In this document: in pieces, positions 1 through 12,200 of the stretch
How the letters are laid out: each line of letters begins with the position of its first letter
Position numbering within the stretch: the stretch's first letter is position 1
The notes under the pieces: generated by a model
The model's database searches: none
What the model saw: only the letters and a program-made list of their open reading frames with translations
What the model was told of the DNA's origin: nothing
DNA from: Rachycentron canadum
Lineage: Eukaryota > Chordata > Actinopteri > Carangiformes > Rachycentridae
Direction: 5' to 3'
DNA length: 64,000 bases
NCBI GenBank assembly: GCA_038496675.1
Contig: CM076669.1
Span: 874,405-938,404, forward strand
Program-made: the position numbers and the translations under genes

Positions 1-172
1 AACATTGAGGCTTTAAGAGGCCAGATTTCCTCTCAAACCCAATAATGGTTTAATTTCTGATAAGTAACTTTACTGACGAGGCAACACATGGGGCAACTTT
101 TATGATAGTCGTCGAGGTTCGAGGCTGTTTGAAGAGGGTCAAATTAATCATCTAAAACATTTGTGTTCACAC

Positions 173-322
173 CATTTGACTCGGCCACGATCACAGCAAA
201 GTACCGCACGGCTCCGTTGGCATCGCTGAACCAGGAGCAGTTGAAACGAAACAAGATGGAGGACGACGTGACCTTTGATGACTTCTCACTGACGCGTACG
301 CTGGGGGGCGGGACTGGAGGAC
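173..322 (-). CDS. ptprb: ptprb exon 25: membrane-proximal ectodomain segment
   Basis: 150 nt, phase 1 to 1, acceptor CTCCCAG, donor AATG|GTGTGA. It reads PPVPPPSVRVSEKSSKV, then LFRFNCSWFSDANGAVRYFA. This block is strongly conserved in vertebrate PTPRB and is the best evidence for the gene name. Bases 1-172 are the start of the next intron. Confidence 0.85.
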
Positions 323-3300
323 CTGGGAGGAAACAGAGTGGTTAAACACACTGTCAATCAAATAAAGAAATAAAGAAACAAAAAGAAAGTGGATATAAAC
401 AAAAGGAAGTCAACATCACTGTTTGTCAGACTCTAAGTTTATTTATATAACATTTCTGCCAAGAAATAAAAATACCAAAAAAATTATAGATGATAAAAAA
501 ATATAAATAGTAACTTTTTTTATTCTTAAATTATGATGTAATTTATAAAGAGTTTTTATTTTATTATTACTTTTGCATCTTTTTTTCTGTTTTTGGCACA
601 AATGGGCTTCCATACAAATGATCCAGCTCTTTCTGAATCTCTTTAGACAAACTGCGTCTAATCAAAATAAAAACATTCTTGGGGATTTTCCAGAGTCATT
701 GCTTTTTTTGTGTGTGTCTTTGTCTTTTTCTGTTTCCAGTCCAGTTGTGTCAGGATGATTTATAATGCAACTCGGCACAGGGAGGGAGGTGGAGGAGAGG
801 GTCGGAGAGATGGATGTGAAGGGGAAGAGATGAGAGAAGAAGGTTGAAACAGAGATGAGGAGAAAAGTTTTTAGACTCTGTGTTTTGGGTCAAACAGACT
901 TTTTTAAAGAGAAGAAAAATAAGAAACAAATGACATTTTAAGATTAAGAGGCGCTGAATGAGTGGTTGAATTGCTCCACAGCCTCTTTTTGTCATTGTGA
1001 ACACACTGGGGAAGTTCATCTTTTGTTAGTTGAAGCAGCTTTTCTTAGGTTTGAACTTGACCAAGTTCTGAAATTTTTATTTAAATTGTTATTTCAACAA
1101 TCAGCCATAACATTATGACCACCTGACCTGCCCCAGATGTTTGTGACTAAATATCACAACTGGACCAAAGAGCAGAGTCCATGACAGTTCAGTGTCTGTG
1201 ATTAGTTTGTGTGTCTTTTCATGGGCGCTGTAGTTTTCCTGTGATCACAAAGTTATCATTGATAAAAATCACAAAAGGTTACAACTTCCTAAAGCCATAT
1301 TTTTTCCGGAGCATGAAAAGTTAACCCAAGAAACAGACTTTGTTTATCAGTGAGCGAGACTGAGTTAAAGACGCGTGGGTCTGTTGACATTAATAAAAAA
1401 CATCCGTATCCTCTGAATTTTAATGATGAAACCTAACTTCGTACAGGAGCAGAGCTCAAACCCTCGGAGCCTTTGAAAGGATTTTACACAAACTTGATGA
1501 TTTAGTGAGTAAATCCTCTCCGGCTGTTCTGTTCCCTTCGTCTCTCCCAGGTGACCAGACCTATTTAAAAAGTTTTATTTAAACACCACACTCCACTACT
1601 GCACTTGGGGGGGGGGAGAGACAGTGTGTGTGTGTGTAAACTCACAGTCTATCATGGTGACAGTGGTGTGTGTTGCTGGTGGACTCATCTGTCCGGCTGA
1701 CGACACCCTGACGGTCACAGAGTACTTCCTGTACGGCTCCAGGTGGTCCAGCCTTACCGCGGGGACACCCCCAGCTAGCTTCATCGCCGAGGTCAGCTCA
1801 CCGTTGTCATGGCGACGACACTCAACCTCATAGGAGTCGAAGTCGGCGAGGGGATGCAACCAGGAGCAGGAAAGGGAGGAGGACGAGAGGGGGAAGCAGT
1901 GGATGGACTTCAGAGGAGAAGGGCCTATAAGAGGAGAGGAGACGAGGAAACAAGGAGGAGAGGAGAAAAGGAGACAAGGAGACAAGGAGGAGAGGAGATG
2001 AGGAGAGAATGGAGGGAAATGTGACAAAAAGGAGAAAATGACAGGAGAGGAGAGGAAGGGAGGAAACAATAGAAGAAGAGAAGCGGAGAAGAAGAGGAGA
2101 GAAGGAAAGGAAAGGATACAAGGATACAAGAGAAAAGGGAAAAGGAGGGGAGGAGAGGAGACAGTGAAATTTTGTCCAATGAATATTCGGCTCATACATT
2201 TTTATTTCCTGTTCCATTGACAGTAAAACTTACTTCTATTACTTTACTTATTTTTTGCTCATCGCTGAGTCACGGTGTGTTTTTATTTCCAGACGAAGGT
2301 CAACACATTCAACATCTATTCAAACTCATGAACACACCGAGCGTCTACTGAGTGATGAGTCTGCTTTTTTTAAAGGTAACGTCCCCGTTTATTTGTCCTG
2401 ATCAGACGATAAAAACGTCTCTTTTAGTGAAGATAAATGTGACAGAGGGAACAGAAAGAAGAAGGTGAATGAGAACGCATTCTTCATCTTCAGGGTTGGA
2501 GCAGGAAGATAAAACTTCATCTCAGGAGAAAAACAAATGCTGACTGTCACTTTACAGTGGCCTCAGAGGGTATTCAGACATTTGTGACATTTTATGGACA
2601 TAACAAACAGAAGATTAAAGGTCCATACAGTCTAAAGGTGGATGTTAAAGGTCCATACGGTCTAAAGGTAGATGTTAAAGGTCCATACGGTCTAAAGGTA
2701 GATGTTAAAGGTCCATACGGTCTAAAGGTAGATGTTAAAGGTCCATACAGTCTAAAGGTAGATGTTAAAGGTCCATACGGTCTAAAGGTAGATGTTAAAG
2801 GTCCATCTTTGTGATGTCACAACAAAGCAGTCACCACCCTCAGTCATGCCCCCTCAAACCTCACCCACCTGGACCCACTATCCAACCTTTGCAGGATTTG
2901 GTTTTTCTGAATGTTTTACCTGAAACACAGTCACCCAATCAGAAGAGAGGATCAGATCCTCTTCTGAACTGTAACCATGGTTCTGTGATGTCAGCACGTA
3001 GCATTAAATTGTGGTAACATCAGGAAGAAATAGGTTCAAAACAGCTACTGAAGAAATGGATTAAGTTGAAGCAGCTTTTTGTCCATTTAAGTGACACAAA
3101 ATTGTCTTTTATTTTTGTATTTCCTGTGTGACCTGGTCAGGACAGTATTTTAATACAAATTCTGCTACAGACTCACAACTTAGTGTGTATTCATCAAACT
3201 GTGTCTGCAGTTCTTTCTCCCTTGAGTATCTAGTAAATACTGCATCAACTCTTTGGCCGACATAAGCTAAAAGAAATCAGAGACTGGGTCAGCATATAAA

Positions 3301-6300
3301 TATTTATGAGTGTGTGTGTGTGTGCCCTTGATTTGTTATTCCTTTTGGCGACCACTTTTGATCCCTGCGGCCAAACAAACAGAATGTGATTAAAAATGGA
3401 TTCAAAGCTGGAGACACAGTCTGATCCCTGTGCTCTTATTTTAAAATTCAAACCCTTTGTTATGTCGCCATCTTGTGGTTGAAATTAAAACTAGAGCTCT
3501 TGATCAGATCTCAACTCCCTTCATTCTGCCACAAACTGTTGAACTACACTGAAGTTCACTGCATTTTCCATTGATGTTTATAAATTTAATCATTCTTATT
3601 ATCAAAATAAGAGTGTTGAGTGCTAAATAAATATGCAAATTAAATTATTTTTCTAATTAAGACCTAATTTACTCAAATTTAAGACAATTTAATGTATTAA
3701 TTAACCTACTTGTCCTGACGCTCCTCTGGATTGGCTGGCTTCGTGTTGTGGGCCCGCCCTTGGCCCCGCCCCCGCTGATGGTTGTCAAGGTGTAGTTATA
3801 CTGTCTCCCTGGAAACATCCCACCAACAACGCACCCAGTCAGGTGACTCTGTGTGACTGACAGGCGATCTGGAGGAGTCCACTGAAGGCTGAAATTATCA
3901 TAGTCCCCAGAGGGGGGACCAGACCACGACAACTCTATCGTCTCATTGGTTGGGCCTTGTTTGACAGACAGGTGGGTGGGAGGCTCTGGAGCTGGAATAA
4001 GTTAAAAATAAAACTATTAATACAAGTATTAAGTATCAATAATTACACAAAAAGTAGCTCTTTATTTCTGTTCCTGTGAGTTTTTGTTTGACTTACAAGT
4101 GCGCCCAAAAGCTGTTACGTTATTGGACAGTTCCCCACTGTGTGTGATGACCTCAGCACGGTACAGCCTACCAGGGATTAACCCTGGGAACATGTGACTC
4201 CTATGCTCCGCCCCCAGAGTCTGAGCTCCCAAATTGGCTCCAGAGACGTCGTACAACACCACCTAAAATCACAGGGAAACAACAAGATAAAGGTTAAAAT
4301 GGCAACAGTCAGGTGATGTATTCACGTTATTTTACACAGTAGATAGTAAATATTACAAATATTCTCTGTTTTAGTTCTGTTTTTGGTCTCTACCAACTCC
4401 TGAGGGGACTATTGAGCCCCATTTTTTTATTTTTCCTCCTGTCAATTTTATTTCCACTAGTCACGCTGTAATTTATTTGGGAAGTCCACACCCAATGTTC
4501 TGAGGGAAAATAACACTTGAACATTCTGGCACCAAGTCCTGGTCCAAGTTACAGATCAGAGCTGTGAGCCAACAATTTGAATGATATGACATTACTCTGT
4601 AATTTCAGCTGCTATGAGGACGTCATTCGTTGGGGCATGCGTTGCCCGAAACAACCTCATAATGTGACTACATAAAAAAAAAAAAGCTGGAACCCTGACG
4701 TGTCCGTTTACCTGGTAGCTGCTCCAGCTTCCCTCCCCGTGCTGCCAGCTGACCTTCAGTCTGTCCGTCCGTCCTGAACTCTGAACCAGGAGAGACGACG
4801 CTGGGGACGGGACTGCAGAACAGAAACAAAGATAATATGATGATGATGACAATGAAAGATGAAGAAGTGCCAAAAGATGGTAAAGACGAAGACAAGAGTT
4901 AATGTGACCACCTGTACTTATTAGTTATTTTTAACATCAATAATGATAATATGAATGTATTGACTGACCAGTTCTGGCGAGTGCAGAGGAGTCGCTGCTC
5001 ATGCCCCTGCTCCAGCTCACCACCTGCAGCCTGTACAAACTTCCTGCTCTCAGGCCGGTGAAAACACAGCTGTCTGCAGTAGAACCGACCTTCTGCAGGT
5101 CCACCAGGTCCCCGACAGCCTGAACACACAATACAATCACCTAAGTCAAACTGCAGCTGTAGGTAACCAGGGAAACAAGTCCAAACACAGGACAGGACAT
5201 GATGGCGTCAGCCTGGGAACCGCCTACCTACCAGGAACCTGAAGAACTGTGAGTCCTGAGACGTTCACCTCCACTCACCTTGTGATGCTCCTTTCTGCTC
5301 CCTCCATCCTGCCTGGCTGTTGCCTCGGCGACGCTGTAAAGCGTCAGGTCATAGATTTCCACGTGGCCATCTGAAGGACGCCATGAGAAGGAGAGCGCGG
5401 AGGTGTTGACCGAAGTGACCGTTAGATGACTGACTGCAGCCGGGCCTGGATGAGGGTGGAGAAAGATTTGTTTCAGTTGAAATCAAGTTTTGTCATATTT
5501 TGAAATAACCAAGTGTGACAACAATCAAGCAACTTTAGGTGGTTATGGGTAGAGACTCACGTGTTTGTCCCTCTGCTGTGGCCTGCAGAGATGGGACCCC
5601 GCCACTCAGCGTCACCACCCTCACACGGTAACGCCTCCCTGAGGTCAGACCCTCCAGCCGCTCGCTCCGACTCTCCATCGACACCGACCGATTGGTCACG
5701 ACGGCACCTGCCTCGTCCAGCAACTGCAGACTATAGCCATCGTACACGCCCACCGGCCTCTCCCAGCTGACGGTGAGGCTGTGGGTGGTGTGGTCATTAT
5801 CTGCCTGCAGGGCCGTGACAGCGGCCGGAGCTGGAGGAGGGTGAACACATGCCGTCATTAGAATTCATTACAATAACCATTTATATTCACCTCATCCGTC
5901 TTCAGTCTTACCTGTCCGACCAGTGACCGTGTTCACATTGGTCAGCTTCCCACTCAGTGATTGGATGGTGACGGTGTAGGCGTGGCCTGGGACCAGATCC
6001 AGGAAGTCCAGTGAGGAGACGTGTTTTGGGACAGGACGGGTCTCAATAACGGCACCATCCTGGAGACAGGAAGGAGATCAGGGCAACCTGCCGTGAGACC
6101 TGTTTTAACCTGATTATTTCGAACTGAGGCCGATCTCGGTGTAGATCAGGTTGGAACATTTAAATTTATTGTGTTTATCAATGTCATCCAGTGACGACTG
6201 GTATATCGGTCCCTTATCTTATTCATGTGTGGTTGGACTGACCGTGGTCGACAGGGAGACGATGTACATGTCCAAGTCTCCGTCTCCAGGCGTCCAGGTT

Positions 6301-8887
6301 ACTAAGAGCCCACCAGCAGAGTCCTTCAGACCAGGTCTAGGAGCCATGTGGAGGTTCCCTACTGGACTGGGGACTGGAGAGGAGAAGACAGGGACAGAAG
6401 AGACCGGGTTCATCACAACTGGACTGAAAGTATTTAACTCTGAAGAACAAATGTTGCTGAATCTTCACACCTGTGCGTCCCTCGATGAACTGGGGCCTCT
6501 GGTTTAATCCACTGAACGTCGACACCACGATCTTATACAGACGCCCGGGGGTCAGAGAGGTCAGCCGGTGACGCCGCAACTCGCTCCCCAATGTGACTGG
6601 AGGGAAAACCCGAGTGTCGTTGAAGAGCAGAGTGACCTGAGGACGATTACAGACAATATCAAAACCCTGCAGCTTCACCAGTCCACCACGCCCCCTAATC
6701 CATCCCCTGCTTTATGGTCTATTTTCCTCTAAATGGACCATCATTTAAAAAATGAACATCATGTTGTATTGAAGACTTGAAACTAGAGACTGAGACCATA
6801 AACTCATTAGGAAAACGTTTACTGAGCTAATAAATCAAGGAGAAGTAGGGACATTTTCCCATAGACTTCAATGCAATCTGACTTTTTTTTGATTGAATGC
6901 AGGTTTAAGGCTCTTCAGCATTGGCTTCACTTTTCAGACCCAGAGTCAATGATCACACCTCATAATGGTCCACATCTCCGGGGGCGGGGCTCCAGGTCAC
7001 AGTCAGATCACCTGTTCCTGTGTTGCCTAGCGACAGATTTCCCACAGCTGCCGGGACTGAAGGAAAAACAAGACATTCGCTCTAAATCCTCCACAAAAAT
7101 ACAAAACCACAAAACACTGGTTTGTGACTCACAGGTGCGTCCGTCGGTGGAGATGCTGCTGACGTAGCCTCCGCTCCAGGTTTCCACGGTGACGGTGTAG
7201 AGCCTCCCCGGCGTCAGAGACGAGAAGACGCACTCGTTGTGTCCGGTGGAGACGGTCTGGTTCTGCAGGACACTGTGGTTGTAACGGATCAGAACCACAT
7301 AACGGTCCAGATCTCCTGCTGCGTGACGCCAGTACACCTGAACGCACAACACCAAACTGCTGTAACACCACTGTAGTACTGAGAGTACACACAGTACTAC
7401 TACAAACATGAAGAGTTGAACATTTGAGTTCATTCTCACTATGTTTGTGTATATATCGGCTACACTTTGTCTATTGATTGATTAGTATTATTGATTATTA
7501 TTGTATTGTATTTTACAAAGCTAACCAGGCTAAAAGCTAAATTTGTCTGGAGAAGTTATGAATGACACATTTATGTGGCTATGAATTCAACATCCATATA
7601 AAACCAGAATACTATTAAAAGATGTTGCAATAACTGTTATCTCTTATTTCAAATAATAATAATTATTATTATTATTATTTAAAAAATCACTACAAGTCAA
7701 TAATAATAAGTTATTACAGTACTGACAACAACACACCTTGAGGAAATCATCTCTTGCAGAGTGAATAGCTGTTGGATTTTGCACAGTTGCAGGTTCTGCA
7801 AAACAAGTGACAAGAAAATATAAGAAAAAATATTTAAAATTCTATAAAACAAAACTAAAATAACTAAAATAAAAAAAATGTAATATTGTAATATTGTAAT
7901 AATAATAATGTAATATTATCTCTACACTTACAGAATGTCATTTTTGTGACTTGACGGATGAGAAACGTAAAATAAAATATCAAATAAAATAAAAAAAATT
8001 GACCTTAAACGCCAATGCATGAAAATTGAAATGTAAATGTAGAGTACAACAAAACGACAGCACGAGTAAACCTGAATGTACAGTAAATACAAAATAACAT
8101 AAATATAATATAAGTAAATATTATCCCTCCTTACGTGTTTGTGCTTGAACCGTGGTGGAGTTCTCCAGGCTACCGCTCCTGGTTACTATGACAACGGAGT
8201 ACAGTCGCCCAGCAACCAGCGAGCTGAAGGAGCACTCGGGCGGCGAGGATCGTGACACGGTGAACGTGCGGACAGTTTGACCTTTGCACTGAAGGCGAAC
8301 CAGGTAACTGTCCACCACACCTACAGCCGGAGGCCACGACACCTGCAGAGAATCCGACCAGCCGCCATTGGCGATGGTTACATTGGAGACGGAGGCTGGA
8401 TCTGGAAGTAAAAGAAGACAGTGGTTACATATGGAGGGATTTTTACATCTAAGTATATAAATTCAATAAATGAACAAACATCCAGTTTGAGGACACCTGT
8501 CGATCGTATCGGGTCATATATTAACAAGCTAATGATAGTTTTGTCAGTTAGCAGTTTTTTTTAACAACTTATCACTACATAAGAACAAGTCAATCAATTT
8601 TTATATAAATATCACCAGTTCACAACAGAAGTTATCTCACTTTCCAAATGGAGCAGATCAAATCTTCTCAATATAAAATTATTTACCCAACAATTCCCAC
8701 GATTGAAGGGGTAATAATTGACCTTGTTTGCAGTAGCATGTGTCCTATCAGTGGTTTTACAGACTCTTGTGTGTCTCTATGGAAAAGGTTTCTTTTGGGC
8801 TGCAGGAGAATTGTTTCCATTGCAATACCATCAGTGGCCACTGGGGCAAACTGACCATCACACTGAGCTGATACAAAGGGTCACTGT

Positions 8888-8936
<49 letters not shown>

Positions 8937-8993
8937 CTGTCCTGGAAATAACTAGGACATTCTGTGGGAACACAATAGGTTCTCTGAGCAGGA

Positions 8994-9077
<84 letters not shown>

Positions 9078-9178
9078 CCTTTGAGCAGGGCGTCTTTGTG
9101 TTTCTGGAACATTCCAGACTTTCCTTCTGGTATTTCAGCTATTGTTCTAAAGACTCTGATGTTATCACATAATACACA

Positions 9179-9233
<55 letters not shown>

Positions 9234-9260
9234 TAAATGTTACCAAGTCTGACACTGTTC

Positions 9261-9292
<32 letters not shown>

Positions 9293-12200
9293 TTTTAATA
9301 ATAAACTAATAGCAGGTGTTGTCATTAAGGACCTTTTAAGGCTAAATCTTGAGGCTTTTTCCAAGAACTTTCAGCTGAATCCCATAGTTAATGATCTGAT
9401 GCAGTTAAATGGTTGTTTGAAAGTGCAGAAGGAAACCAGGTCTATTTCATTATGAGCAGTTCAAAAATCATCCTTCATCATCTACAAGTTGATTATACCT
9501 GTAAACAGTTAGGACATTAAGTCATGAATATCACAAACAGGGAATCGAAGCATCATTTTCTCTAAACCATAATGATATATCATTTCCAGTAACTTATCTG
9601 CGATCTGTTATTTTACACAGTTGTATCTTCAGACAGAGCAAACTGCTCTTATTTCTGTCCTGTATGAGGACTGTGGTCCAACGGGTCACAGAGTTTTTCC
9701 TGTGAACAGCAGCTGAATGTGTTTGAGGGGAAACAACACAAATCCTGAGTGGGGATATTGTCTCTACACAATAAGAGCCCGACTGACCGGCAATCAAACA
9801 GCAATCAAACAGACTTATATAACCAAGCGGAGGGTGTGTGTGTGTGTGTGTTTATTCTTCTTGTAACTGGTGAAAACAAACTGAAAAGTCATGTTTACAT
9901 TCCTACATTTTTCTTCTAACACATAGAGACATTGTGAAAAATTGTGATTGATGCTCTTTTTTTTTTTAATGTTTTGATGCTTGAATTGATTCTGTAGCAA
10001 ATTGGGAATTTGGTGGGAAAATAAGTTGTTTGTTTTGTTGAAAAAAATCACCAGTAATGTGAAGCCAAATAACTTACAAAGCTGATATTTTTTGTCTATT
10101 ATTATTGCCATCTATATATTATACAGGAAACATTCTCCAAAATATTTAGAAATGAATATATTAATTTGTATATTAATATATAACAGAAATAATGACTTTC
10201 CAAAAAGGTAAATAAATACGATTTCAAATAATCAGCTGAAAATAAATAAAAATGCAGGGTCTCACATGTGCGTCCCTCCAGACCGGTGGTTTTGGACCGC
10301 AGCCCCCCACTGACAGCAATGGCCTCCAGCCTGTAGAGGGCGCCAGGCGTTAACCCAGAGAGCTGCAGAGAGGACGAACTGACTGGGACTGTGAAGTTAT
10401 GAACCACAACACTGTGCAGGGGGACAACAGAGATGTTAATGAAGATTATTTAATGCTTGTTTTCCTTACATTTCCACCATTTTCCAGCTTTAATAAAATG
10501 TTTTTTACCATTAACATTGACAAAAAATATTCAATATTCAAAATAAAAGCCTGTATTGTGCCGTTACAGTGACAGAGACAAAGCAAACCAAACCAGTCCG
10601 ACACATATGTAAACGAACCTGTCCTGCAGCAGGGTCAGTATGTACGAGTCCACGTCTCCTAGTGGTTTCTTCCATGATGCCTGGAGGCTGTCGACTCCTG
10701 AGCTGCTCAGAGTGATGGCGTCCAACGCCATGGGAACTACAGACACACACAGACACACACAGACAGACACACAAACACACTGTACAGTTAAACCAGGCCT
10801 TCAAAAGCATCTTAAAACTTTAGGGTATGAAGTTTGATCATTTCTTCTCATCAAAACCAATAAAGATTCTCAGAAAAATAATTAATCAATATTGATTTAT
10901 TCACTTTTTAGATACATTTCTAAAATAATGATAAAGCTTGGATCAGACAGTGGTGAATTTATAAACACACACTAACAGTTTTTGTCACTTTAGAGGACGT
11001 TACACTGGAGCCCAACCTTGTGGGGACCGTCCCCACAAGGTGACTCAGACCAGTACACAGACACACACCTGTCCTTCCCTCCACAGACACGGACGTGTTC
11101 AGTTTCCCACTCCTGGTTGTCACGGTGACGGTGTAGCGTCTCCCAGGTATGAGTACGTTGAACGTGCACTCCTTCATGTTAGGCTCCACCTCCCTGGTAT
11201 CCATGGTGACGTTATCTATACAGACACAGAATAATTACAACACAAACAATAAGGACCTGCGGCCTTTGGTTCATCTGTCCGATCTGGGCTGATTTACACC
11301 ATCTGACTCTGACGGTTACCGTGGGAAAGGGTGATGAAGTAGCTGTCACGTGACCCAGAGGGGGCGTGGCTCCACATGGCGCTGAGACACGTCTCATCCG
11401 TGTGTTGAATATGGAGGTTTATCACCGGAGCAGGAGCTGGAGAGACCAAGAGAGTTTAGGTTCAGATCTGAAAATGTCTATTAATATAATTACATGTCAT
11501 ATATGTCTATGTTTTTAGATATTTTAGACATTAATTTTATTTTTATTATTTTCTGATGTCTTTCTGAAGTCCTACCTGTATATTTCTGTTCATGGGCGGA
11601 TCCAAAGGGGGGGGTGAGGGGTGGCACTGGCCTTTATTGATTATCCACAAGTATAATTGTTTTCTAAACTAAAACTAAAATATTACAACTTTAAGGTCGG
11701 CCAAATATTTTATCTATATTTTATGCATAAGCAATTAGCTGTCATTAGAATAAATCAGGCACATGCTCAAAGGTGGTAAGACAGTGATAATTAAGAGGGA
11801 GACGCTTTAAATTGAAAATATTTAGACAAATTTGATGATCACACAGCTCACTCTTTATATATAATATAGGGCTGTCATTTATTGTTTTATTTTGTGTTAT
11901 TTACATGTTATTTAAATGTGCCACCCCCATTTAAAGTTTTCTAGACCGGGCCGTTTTGCCATATTTTTGCAATAATATCCTTACATATAGATTTTCTGTT
12001 GTATGTTTTCACCTGTTGCTCCGTTACAGCTGCTCTCAGCCGTCAGGCCTCCACTCTCCACCCTCAGCACGGCTCTGTACATCCTCCCAGGCGTTAGACT
12101 GGTCCCAGGGAAGACAAACTTCACCGCCTCCCGCTCCAGAGTGGTGTTGACTAACAGCTGGAAGCCGTCGAACAGGAACAGCCTGTAACGCTCCCAGTGG

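Larger units (their letters stand above)
8402..10265. other. ptprb intron 10
   Basis: 1.86 kb with three dinucleotide tracts and an A run (listed separately) and a GT run near 9834-9851. No exon seen. Confidence 0.7.

Noticed and set aside
1596..2217. Long minus-strand open frames (199 and 129 codons) rich in Ser, Leu and Pro.
   Set aside because: Beyond 1924 they only read the pyrimidine tract of the intron; the real exon is 1646-1924.
2613..2806. Evenly spaced repeats considered as a CRISPR array.
   Set aside because: The units are contiguous with no unique spacers and the genome is vertebrate.
2557..2814. Open frame of repeated GPYGLKVDVK units, considered as a repeat protein.
   Set aside because: It is a 30 bp minisatellite in an intron on the strand opposite to ptprb, with no splice sites.
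8858..9229. Frames made of Cys-Val and Thr-His repeats (also at 35839, 38433, 43903 and 44852).
   Set aside because: They translate CA/GT microsatellites.
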